Shown here in pieces: positions 1-45,645 of a stretch of 64,000 nt of DNA (positions are counted from its first letter, which is position 1; every line of letters begins with the position of its first letter). Source of the DNA: Megalobrama amblycephala (taxonomy: Eukaryota > Chordata > Actinopteri > Cypriniformes > Xenocyprididae); the NCBI RefSeq assembly GCF_018812025.1, contig NC_063045.1:20245420-20309419 (forward strand). Reading direction: 5' to 3'. Below the pieces are notes generated by a model that saw nothing but the letters and a program-made list of their open reading frames with translations, was not told where the DNA came from and did no database searches. The translations under genes were made by a program, and so were the position numbers.

Positions 1-592
1 TTGTGACGCGCATGACGCATCACCATAGAAACAATAAGGCGAAAACGTTCTAAAATAATGGTCGCCTTAAAAAAAACTCACTCTGGGGGGTCAGTTAGAA
101 TATTTCAAACTCAAACTTGAAAGGGTTAAATGTCTTTTAGCCAATTTTAAACAAGGATTTGATCTGCTGTTAAGTGTAACAACACCAGGCTGTTGGCGCC
201 CTCTGCTGGCATTTTTTTATAATGCATAATGTACATAAGATTGTTTCTATTATGTATAGTATGTATTTTAACAAAACCATAGGATTAATTGCTTTTGATA
301 CTTTATTTGAACCAAATATTATTGCCTCGTGTATTTTAAAGGCTTAGGTCTGTTTTTATTACCACAAAAATTGTTGACAGAAATAATTGACAGATTACTC
401 AATTACCAAAATAATCATTAGTGACAGCCCTAGACATAACTACTAGTATTATTTATTTGGTTATGGTTGTTGTATTAATAGTATTATGATGTTGCTCTTC
501 AAATCACTGCATTTATCAAGATAAGCACAATGTTTTTTTGTTTTTTTTAACTAAATCCTGCAGACTTAACACAACAATTTTGTGTCCTCAAG
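1..592 (+). other. bsg intron (partial)
   Basis: AT-rich non-coding sequence upstream of the first visible bsg exon. Apart from the CTCF-like motif I see nothing in it. Confidence 0.7.
195..211 (-). promoter_or_regulatory. CTCF-like motif in a bsg intron
   Basis: On the minus strand the site reads CCAGCAGAGGGCG, which fits the CTCF core CCASYAGRKGGCR at every position. A sequence match only; occupancy cannot be seen. Confidence 0.4.
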
Positions 593-3695
<3,103 letters not shown>

Positions 3696-5220
3696 GAAAA
3701 GGAGAAAAGGTATAATTCTTGAAGTATCTATTTATAAATTCAATTAATGTAATCTAATAAAATTTACTATATAACTATATATAAACTATATAACTATATA
3801 AAATGTTTTTATTATTTGTTTTTTTTTTTTAATTCGATATAATATACTGTAATAAATTTTATAAACAATATTTATTTTATAATTTAAATTTTATAGTCTA
3901 TACATTTTTAAAAAATAAACTACTTTTATGGTTTTTATTAAATTTATAAGAAGAAATCTGTAAAGGAATATAAAATACATTAAATTGAAAAAATATAAAA
4001 TTATATAATTTTATACATTTTTATTGTGGTTTGTACATATTAGCATTTTATTATTTATTACATATTTTTTAAATGTAATTTAAACTAAGTTTGTTTTTTT
4101 TTTGTTTTTTTTTGTTTTTTTTTAACCACATCCAGCTGAGATTTCTTTGGTTCATTTCAGGTGTCTTGATGACTACTGTTGAAGACATAAGGAGTGTTGA
4201 GTTTGAGTAGCACATTATAGTGCATCCTGCGAGTTTTTAACCTTCTGCTTGAGTGTAAATGTCTTGAGCTGTTCATTGGCCTCCTTTTTCTTTTATTCGT
4301 ATCTATTTGTGGTTTTGGGGGGAGGGGAGAAATTGCATGATTGTATTCCTGCTGTAGAAGTGTGTTTTGTAAAAATCTCTAAATGTGAGAATGACTTTTT
4401 TTTTTTTTTTCTCCTTCTTGTCTTCCCGGCTCCTTTCACTGTTCTTCATGAGTGTACGCACCGCAACGTCTGAAACATCTACCGAGTGTGTGTGTGTGTG
4501 TGTCAAATCACTGTTCAGCTGCATGTATACAGATAGATCGCTGAAACAGCCATTTTCTCATTCAGTTTCCTTTTGCCAGTCATTTTCCTTTCTGTAAGCC
4601 TTAATGTTTAGCTACTTTATTGTACATGCTGTCTTTTAATTATTAAAATAATTTAAATTAACAACTTTTATGTGCAGTACTCGTGTTGTTACTGCATATT
4701 AAAGTGCACTATTCCATGTGGATGGTCAAATGCCACTTTATTTTGTCTGGCTAACAATTTTCTGTTTAATGTCAAACAAGCTTAGTTTCATGTTGCTTAG
4801 ATGGTTTCCAATGTTGAATTTTAGGATTCCTCCTGCCATTCTAACCCTTAAGGACCAAGTGCTAGTACAATGTGTCATTTGCTTCTCGGATAATCTGTTA
4901 TAAATCATTTCCCAAATTCTAACATGGAGGACAATGACATGGTTATATTTAGGTAAAGACAGTGAAGTTGGGATTTTAGTCGAGGCTTGTTTTGTTTTGC
5001 TTAAATGACGCTTTCCTGTTGACAGTCATACTTGCATTGTAATGCATTGTGAAGTATAGTGTCTGGATGTGTGCCATTTCCAAGTTAAGAGATGCATAAA
5101 ATGTAAGACCTTGATAGAAGTGTATAAATTATTTTGCCTTAGCTTCATAGGAAGGAATCTCATACACTGTCAACTGTACTGTATTGCACAATCTAAATAA
5201 AGTTTTGATTTTAACTTTCG
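3696..5220 (+). other. bsg: bsg 3' untranslated region with a probable intron (3710-4160)
   Basis: Fourteen bases after the stop codon there is a donor (AAAAG|GTATAA at 3710) and, after an AT-rich 451-bp stretch, an acceptor (TTCATTTCAG ending 4160). This suggests the 3'UTR is spliced. Because the junction is less than 50 bases from the stop codon, it would not be expected to trigger nonsense-mediated decay. The UTR then runs about 1 kb to a poly(A) signal. No open frame in it looks coding. Confidence 0.6.
5196..5201 (+). terminator. Poly(A) signal of bsg
   Basis: AATAAA followed by a T-rich stretch about 20 bases on. It is the best canonical signal between the bsg stop codon and hcn2. Confidence 0.65.
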
Positions 5221-6350
5221 TCTCTTGAATATTGCTTTTTGTTTATATGAGGTCATTGGCTGTAAACTTATTTTAAAAAAATAAAAATAAGAGATGCAAC
5301 TGTATTGAAGAGAAACAGACGTCTATATCGGCGTGTTCCTTGAGCCGCCAGAAGGGGGCGTCGTTTACTCATTTATTCGGTTCAGTTGTAGGGAGCGGCT
5401 CTACGTGACAAAGCTCACAGCATTGTTATATTGGAAACAAGAAGCCACCACAGAATATATATCTGATAACATTTAAACCTCCATGTGTTTATAGTCATCC
5501 ATATTATTACTACTATTCATAATAAAGTCCATGTGCATATTCGCTTAGTATCCCTAAAGCATTGGAGAGCAATGTGTTTTTGTCGTGCAGATCTAAGCTG
5601 AAGATTTGAATACATCTCTGATAAATATTTTTCTAATTCTGAGTTAAAGGTGGCTTTTGTATGTGGCTTAGTGTCAAATGTCTGTGGTATAACTATAACG
5701 AAATAGCTTTAATCATTAAAGGACTGAAATAGTTTGGCATCACTACTATTTTAAAGCAGTAAAATGCTTGGGAAAAACCTGAAGGAAAAAAAGACGTTTG
5801 ACAAAGTAAAGACCTTTTTAAATGCGTATACGGTCTTTAAATTTAGTTTAAAAAGACAAAAACAAAAAGTGACCTTTTAATGACACTTTAAAGTGTTCAG
5901 CTCAAATGGAATAACCTGTAAGAACACCTGATATTCATGATTCAAAATATCTTATTTGGTCAAACCTTGTAATCATCAAATGATTTTAGGCATCCTCAGT
6001 TTTTAGAAATGTGCAGATGGGGAATGCATCATCAAACAGGTTACTACTACATGCTACTAACCTACATTTGTATATTTAACACCGAGAACCGCACAATAAA
6101 GCGCATCTCGGCCCATTTTCCGCTGATTTCTCCTTGACATAGTTTAATTCATGACTCCATTCATTACGTGAGACTGGGAACACAGAGCTTGGGATGCGTT
6201 ACCAGGTAAGGGAGTGAACGAGTGCAGCCATAGCAACGCGACTGATGTAGTTGTCTGGTGACATTGGGACGCGGAGTAAAGCTACTAACTGCCCACGTCT
6301 GCGCTTTCGCAATCTGGCTGCGTCAGGGTTCATCTCAAAGCAACGCCGTC
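5221..6350. other. bsg-hcn2 intergenic region and hcn2 5' region
   Basis: About 1.1 kb between the bsg poly(A) signal and the hcn2 start codon. It must include the hcn2 5'UTR and probably the promoter, but I see no clear TATA box or other decisive element. The region becomes less AT-rich from about 6180. An open frame enters from 6258 in phase with hcn2, but its first codon is GTG. Confidence 0.5.
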
Positions 6351-38807
<32,457 letters not shown>

Positions 38808-39310
38808 CCACGATAGTGTTGGCAGGCTCTGCCTGGGTCAGGAACATGTGGACTCTCCTTCACCAAGAACGCTTCCCGACCCCTTGTCACACCTTTGGAT
38901 TTTACTCTCAGAATGTATGTGGTGCGACTGGTCACAAGGGAAAACAATCCCTTGAGACTTGATAGCATAAAACGAACATGTCTGTATCATTCTTACCACT
39001 ATTGGGACATTTCCATTGTACCTATGATATAAACATCAATGTAGCTTCCACCCTCACAATTTGCCTCTTTGAAATCGTTTTCTTTATTGTAGCTGCTCAC
39101 AAAGATGTTCCCACTTCCTTTTATATACTGTAGTACAAATGATGCAAACTGATACGTGTCTGAATACCGGGACTTAGCAGTTTGCTTCTGATCACAATGT
39201 AGGAGCTTACTCCCTCTTCTCAATATGAACCGGCTAGTCATTAGATATTTAACCTATAATGTGCAATATTAGAATTGTTATAGAAAAATAAAGGTGTATT
39301 CGACAGCTCA
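38808..39310 (+). other. hcn2: hcn2 3' untranslated region
   Basis: Non-coding sequence from the stop codon to just past the first AATAAA at 39287-39292. A further AATAAA at about 39849 would allow a longer form. Confidence 0.55.
39287..39292 (+). terminator. Likely poly(A) signal of hcn2
   Basis: Canonical AATAAA about 480 bases after the stop codon, followed by GGTGTATT. Confidence 0.55.
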
Positions 39311-42310
39311 AGAGTCCCAAACCGTTTTCAAAAGGAGATGTATTCTTACTGGAACTTCTATCCATGTCTTTGTCTTATTCCTTCAGACCAAAGTTGGGCC
39401 AAAGGAAAATGTTAACATGAGATGACATGTAAAGATGTGTCAAATGAAATGAAAGGTTAAAAACAAATATAATTTCATTGCCTTGATTTTGAACGTTGTG
39501 TGTGTGTATGTGTGACCATATATGCGTTTGTTTCTTAGCTATCCCACAACAGAGCACATTCCATTATCTTGATCTAGCGTTGGGACAATTAAAAGAATCA
39601 ACAGTTTCCCAATTAGGGTTTATGGGAGTGAATACCACATAAATTTCAAACTAATTATGCTGCTAAAGTACAAAGTGTAACGACTGGGAGACTAATTTGC
39701 CCTTATCTGGTGCATTCAAATGCATTTAAGTCTTAATTACAAAGGACTTAAGTAGCTTTCTTCACAAAGGTCAGCTTTTCAATATCAATGAACTATTTAT
39801 TTAAAAGATTGTGGCTCTGTCCTGTTTGTAAAAATCATTCTCCCTCACAAATAAAGCAGAGAGTGCATGAATATGACTTAATGCTCAAAGCTTGAGCAGT
39901 TTTGAGGGGGATCGCACATCTTAGAGGGCAACTGAGGTTAGGCGAGTAAGTACATTGGTGATTACCTCCCTCCTCTGCAATGTGATGAGATCCATCAGGC
40001 GACGATGAGTCTCTCCACTATCTGTTGTTTTGGAGCACTAAATAACTCACTTGCCATGGCTACCTAATGAGGTCTGATGTCCTCTCGGTCTTTGAATCCT
40101 TGATGAAACCTATTTATATTCTGCTGTTACCATTTCACAGCTTGAAAGAGACTATAAGCTCTGTTGTAACGGCTCCTATTTGTTCTTCTCATCCTGGAGA
40201 CAAAGCCAAGCGTGAATTGCTCATTTATGATTTTGAAAAAAGAACAAAATGGGCAGATGGTTGAAAATAGCATCAGGGGATAAAGTTCATTTTTTATGAC
40301 TTTGAATAGAATCATAATGTCTTTTCCTTGTAAAAACAGTCTTTTAAATGATTCCCTCTAGACTCAGCTGTGCACGAGCCAGTGTCGTCCTATAAGCCGA
40401 TTAAAAAAATCTTATAGCTGCTTTTAATGATGCACATGTCCTCGGTTTTATGTTGCACCAAAAACAGATGTTGATTTTATTCAATATATACCAAGTGTTA
40501 TATTTTTGCCAAATTCTAAGTCATATTTGAAGCAATAAAGTTTACAGTTTGTCCATGAGAAAGGAATATTTGTCTCAGTTGTAGCTATCATTAAATACCA
40601 CTAAGTTTTACTATGCATTATGGTAGAGGAAAAATGTTTTATAATGAAGCTTTTATTCTGTTGTTGTTCAAAAGGAGGGCACACTGCATGTTAACTTTCA
40701 CAACACTGCATAGGTTTGATTTATGATAGTTTATCAATAGCATCTGTGGACATTTTTCATGACTATGTTGATTAAAAAGACATGTTCTTTAGCAGGGGCT
40801 CTGCTGTTTTGTTTGAATAAACCTTCAGAACATCTTGTGATGAATCTACTTAAATAGTGTTTCATTAATTAGGATGTTACAAGACCCTGGGGTTGTTTTG
40901 CAGCTTTGCATGAAATAAAGTTGTATAATGATGGGCTACTGGTCAAATTTACTTATCGTTTAATATACAACTTAATTCAGTTCATTATATCACTTCATTT
41001 TAGTCCAGCAGATCTGAAATTCAATTTGTCGCCATTTTTTTTGCTAAACGGAAGTAAAACAGTTACAGCATCATCTCCGGCACCAAGTATTACCATCCTC
41101 AAAAATGTGCACATCTCATTTCATGTTGTGATAGTTTCCCCCAAGAGCCTGACTAATATCTAAGCTGACAGATATGAAGGTTTCAATGCAAGTTTGCATT
41201 TGTCAGACAAGCCAGTGGAAAAGAAACAGAGTTTTTTAAACTTCAGACCTTTGCTAAGTGCTCCTGTATGTAAGTTCCTGTCTTGAACTTTCTCTGAGTT
41301 GACAGTGTGTCAGCATGTTCAACTTGTGGTCACTCTACTTAAGATGTTGAAAAATGTGACATGCAGTCACATGACCCTTGAGGTGTCTTTCTTTCAGAAG
41401 ACATCTCCGTGACAACTTCAATCAATCTTCTTAATTAAAATAATAATAATAAAGAAACTCACAAAACTGAAAAGAAAAAAAGAAATCTTTTTCTGGCATG
41501 CAGTCAACTCTCAGTTCCATTAGTAATGTCTGGGACATAAGGAAGCAGCAGAAGTAACCACATCAACTGGGAAAAAATAACGAATTAATCTAAATTACTG
41601 CATCTAAGGCCAGCTGGCTTTATCTCTATTTTAGTCATAACTGCTGAGATGGCCACTTCAATTGGGCTGAAAGATATCAACTCATCTCATGTCCATCCAT
41701 GAGTACCTTACAGTGGAAAGTTGTCTGTTTCCACCTCATTACAGGTACCTAATAAAGCACAAAGCTTTGCTTTTATTGTGCGGTGTTGTTGGGCATGACA
41801 GCAAGCAGAAAAAGACAGCATAGAAATATGGTGTTTAGTTCATATTCAATTCACGATCAGAGTGTAAATATCCGTTTCATAAAAATCTATTATGCATTCA
41901 TTCATCAATTTTTATGCAGTAGTCCATAATGACGGTTTAGCAAAATAATTTACATGATTGTAAAAGTATTGTGTCTTTAAGTAAAAGCTGTTCCTCTTGT
42001 TGCTTGTTGCTTTAAGTGACTTCTCAGACTGTCGCCAGAGAATTTGAGCTATTTTATGAATGATTAAGAGTGAAGGAGAGTTTCATCCAATCACTTGATT
42101 TGAGAGCAATTTTTTTCTTTCGCAGTGAAATTTGGATGATAACAAGAACCTTTGGATGAACCATCTTGCAAATGTATTTATTTATTCATGATTTAACACC
42201 ATATTAGCAACAATGGCTATATTCATGGCAATTCTTGCATATGTATCTTTAACTAAACATCATGAACAGCCAGTCAGTAATGACACTTCATGAATTTTAA
42301 GTTCATTATA
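39310..42310. other. Intergenic DNA downstream of hcn2
   Basis: About 3 kb with no credible coding frame, RNA gene or recognised repeat. Confidence 0.7.
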
Positions 42311-42864
42311 CACTATACTGCCAAAAGTTTTGGGACGTCTGCCTTTACAAGCACATGAACTTTAATGACATCTCATTCTTAATCTGTAAGGTTTAATATG
42401 GAGTTGGCCCACCCTTTAAAGCTGTAACAGCTTCAACTCTTCTGGGAAGGCTTTCCACAAGGTTTAGAAGTGTGTTTATGGGAATTTTTTATCATTCTTC
42501 TAGAAGCGCATTTGTGAGGTCAGGCAGTGATGTTGGCGAGAAGGCCTGGCTCACAGTCTCCGCTCTAATTCATCCCAAAGGTGTTCTATCAGATTGAGGT
42601 CAGGACTCTGTGCAGGCCACTCAAGTTCCTCCACACCAAATATGCTCATCCACGACTTTATGGACCTTGTTTTGTGTGCTGGTACGCAGTCATGTTGGAA
42701 CAGGAAGGGGCCATCACCAAACTATTCCAACAAAGTCAGGAGCATGAAATTGTCCAAAATGTCTTGGTATGCTGAAGCATTAAGAGTTCCTTTCACTGGA
42801 ACTAAGGGGCCAAGCCCAACCCCTGAAAGACAACCCCACACCATAATCCCCCCTCCACCAAAAT

Positions 42865-43242
42865 TTACACTTGGGACACTGCATTCAGGCAAGTAGTTTT
42901 CCTGGCAACTGGCAAGAGTGATTCGTCACTCCAGAGAACATGTCTCTTCTGCTCTAGAGTCCAGTGGCGGTGTGCTTTACACCACTGCATCCGACACTTT
43001 GCATTGCACTTGGAGATGTAAGGCTTGGATGCAGCTGCTCGGCCATGGAAACCCATTCCATGAAGCTCTCTACGCACTGTTCTTGAGCTAATCTGAAGGC
43101 CACATGAAGTTTGGAGGTCTGTAGCTATTGACTCTGCAGAAAGTTGGTGACTTCTGCGCATTGTGCGCCTCAGCATGTGATGACCCTGCTCTGTGATTTT
43201 ACGTGGCCTACCACTTCGTGGCCGAGGTGCTGTTGTTCCCAA
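42865..43242 (-). pseudogene. Tc1-like transposase, middle fragment
   Basis: Contains GRPRKITEQGHHMLRRTMRR (second DNA-binding motif), ISSRTVRRELHGMGFHGRAA, and WSDES, which carries the first catalytic Asp. The fragment then runs into non-homologous sequence, indicating a frameshift before the second Asp. Confidence 0.85.
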
Positions 43243-43451
43243 TTGCTTCCACTAACAGTTGACCGTGGAATATTTAGTAGTGAGGAAATTTCACAAATGG
43301 ACTTGCACAGGTGGCAACCTATCACAGTACCACGCTTGAATTCAGTGAGTGTCTGAGAGCGACCCATTCTTTTACAAATGTTTGTAGAAGCAGTCTGCAT
43401 GCCTAGGTGCTTGATTTTATACACCTGTGGCCATGGAAGTGATTGGAACAC
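43170..43451 (-). pseudogene. Tc1-like transposase, N-terminal fragment
   Basis: MGRSQTLTEFKRGTVIGCH and SLLNIPRSTVS are the first helix-turn-helix of the transposase. The frame slips near GSNWEQQHLG relative to the downstream fragment. Confidence 0.8.
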
Positions 43452-43760
43452 CTGAATTCAATGAACACCTGAATTCAATTGTCCCAATACTTTTGGCAAT
43501 ACAGTGTACATTACTTGCTTCATTTTGAGTGAAACAAGAAATTACTTGCGGTTCAGTGAATCTGATGATTCATTAATGCTTTGATGGATTTAGTGATTCA
43601 TTCAGCTAAGAATTCTATTTAAATAATTCAAACAGAGTTTGTGAATCTTCATAAGAGTCACTTGTTTGTGAATTACATTACACTAGTGGTTGTGGCATGT
43701 TTATCTGATTCTGAATCATATTGCAAACCCAACTCATGTAAGAATGTAAGAAGAAGTATA

Positions 43761-44119
43761 AAGCCCGAAACACACCAAGCCGACGCCGACGAACTAGTTG
43801 CGACGAAAGCAGACTGTGTGGTTGGCCAAAGTTGCCCTGACACACCAAACCAACACTCGACACCCGACGACCAAGTACCACGTCCGTTCTGTGCTTGCGT
43901 ACGAAGAAATGCATTTCCATACCAGCAGGTGGCAGTAGCTGAACAGCCAATAAGAATGACTAGATGGCCAGACTGACTGATGAGCTCTGATGCCGATTAA
44001 ACATTTTGAATCGGCCGAAAAAAAGCAGATGATGGTGCGGAACACACTAAGAAAACTTAGTCGATCAGCGAACAAAAACTGCCTGATGGCCGACCGTCGG
44101 CTTGGTGTATTCCGGGCTT
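43761..44119. mobile_element. Palindromic element, ends AAGCCCGAAACACACCAAGC
   Basis: The left end AAGCCCGAAACACACCAAGC and the right end GCTTGGTGTATTCCGGGCTT are inverted copies with few mismatches, followed inward by CGACG-rich sequence. 359 bp, no transposase. The target duplication is unclear. Confidence 0.75.
43922..43934 (+). promoter_or_regulatory. CTCF-like motif inside a palindromic element
   Basis: CCAGCAGGTGGCA fits the CTCF core CCASYAGRKGGCR at every position. Sequence match only. Confidence 0.4.
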
Positions 44120-44545
44120 AACAATTCTAGCATTATTTCAAGTAAACCAAGTGAAACAGGAAATTTCTTTTGGTTCAGAGATTTTGTGAATTATTTTATT
44201 CATGTAAAGAATCAGTTCATAAGACTCACTGTTGTGAATCACATTACACAGATGGTTGTGTATTTGAAAGATGAGTTTATCTGATCACATTGTTAACTGA
44301 ACTCTGGAAAGTATGAAATTTCGAGTGAAAGAGAATGAAGATATGACTTGCGGTTCAGTAAATCAGCAAATCAGATAATTCAGTAATGCTTTAACAGACT
44401 CAGTAATTCATTCAGTTAAGGTTTCTTTTTAAATGATTCAAATATAGTTTGTGAATCTTATGTGATTCATTAATAGAACCAGTTTATAAGAGTCAGTTAC
44501 ACTGGTGGTTGTGTGGTAGAACAACGTGTTTATCTGATCACATGG

Positions 44546-45595
44546 CAGCTTAAGTAAAATTTAATTTGTTTTGCCTGTAGCTTCAGGAAACACTGGCGTT
44601 AAGTGTCTTAAAACCAATATGTGGCAGGAAACAGCTCTAAGCCCATAAGCTATTATTATTGTAAGCGTAACTTCCTACACAGAGGTTGTTCAAGATGTCA
44701 GGAAATGAGCAGGTCTTTTGGCATCAATTCTCACGTAATAAAGTGTAGCCTTGCATTGGATTGGATTGGTTTTGTTTCGCTTTGCCCTTTGTAATAAAAC
44801 GTCGTCAAAATCCAGAAAACATAACAGAGCTGCTGAGGCGAGCTATTGGCTCTTGAAAATTTCAATAACAATTAACCTTTCGCAGACCCAGAGTGCAAAA
44901 ATATTGACTTTATTTCTCACTGAATGCCATGTGTAAATTCTCCAATAAGCGCCCAACGAATAAAAATGTCTTTGTTCATAAAACACAGTCATTTAAGTGC
45001 TTTGAAAAAAAAAAAAAGACACCACAAGGTCAAACATCATCCAAAGTTGTCCTAAAGGTGCTCTGATCCATTATCATAAATATCCTCTCATTTTTTTTTT
45101 CATTGTCTTTGAATGTGAGAGCCGCCAGCTGTGGGGGGATGCTGGGAGTAAATCATGTCCAAGTGGAAATGTCAGAGAGGGCCTTTCAGACGGGGCTGCC
45201 TTGAAATCGATGAGAGCCAGAATCTGTGGTTAATCAGCTCCGCGTTAGCACTCAGGAGTGAAGGAGCGGATCAGAGCCCTGCCGAGAGTGCGTTCCTGCT
45301 CCATACCAAGAGGAGATCACGTATACGCTTCCACGCTCTCGTAACCGCACACAAGGGCGACTCCTGCTGTTTACCTCCGTCAGAACTCTGCTTCAGTGCT
45401 TAAGTGATGTCTTTATGATAATATGACAAGACAGACGCACACACTCACTCACTCACGCACACTACCAGATCAACCAATCCAGCCTCAGTCATGCACTCTT
45501 TCAATGTAGTAAAAAGCAGCAGTCTGTTTTGATGAGGTCTGTGGAGGGCTCTCAGCCTCCTGATAAAAGCTGTCCGTCAGCTCACGATACGCTCT
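44546..45595. other. polrmt downstream flank / 3'UTR
   Basis: No coding frame supported. A minus-strand AATAAA at 44909-44914 would give polrmt a 3'UTR of about 680 bases. This assignment is weak. Confidence 0.45.
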
Positions 45596-45645
45596 TCAGC
45601 TGAAGAAATACACTGATTCTTTCACCTTTTCCAGGTTGAAATCAC
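45596..45645 (-). CDS. polrmt: polrmt last exon
   Basis: Acceptor CTTGTAG. Completes Gly, then [15 protein letters not shown] and TGA at 45598-45596. Confidence 0.94.

Larger units (their letters stand above)
42311..43506 (-). mobile_element. Tc1-like transposon, near full length, inactive
   Basis: Ends CACTATACTGCCAAAAG and, inverted, CACTGTATTGCCAAAAG, with TA on both sides (42309-42310, 43507-43508). Length about 1.2 kb. The minus strand carries a broken transposase: the N-terminal DNA-binding region (43170-43451), then a second frame (42865-43242) with GRPRKIT and HVLWSDES, then [15 protein letters not shown] residues near 42560-42580. Shifted frames and internal stops show it is dead. 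A duplicated ACACCTGAATTCAAT lies at 43449-43480. Confidence 0.9.
43543..44545. repeat. Degenerate direct-repeat array (three units)
   Basis: Units at about 43543-43715, 44130-44290 and 44345-44545 share CTTGCGGTTCAGT or TTGGTTCAG, TTCATTCAG, GTTTGTGAATCTT or its relic, ATAAGAGTCA, GGTTGTGT and TTTATCTGAT. The gap between the first and second units holds the palindromic element at 43761. Confidence 0.6.

Noticed and set aside
5346..5361. CCGCCAGAAGGGGGCG as a fourth CTCF site between bsg and hcn2
   Set aside because: Two extra bases disrupt the core spacing, so it does not fit CCASYAGRKGGCR.
6258..6350. In-frame upstream extension of hcn2 exon 1
   Set aside because: Its first codon is GTG, it has no ATG before 6351, and the added 31 residues resemble no HCN N-terminus.
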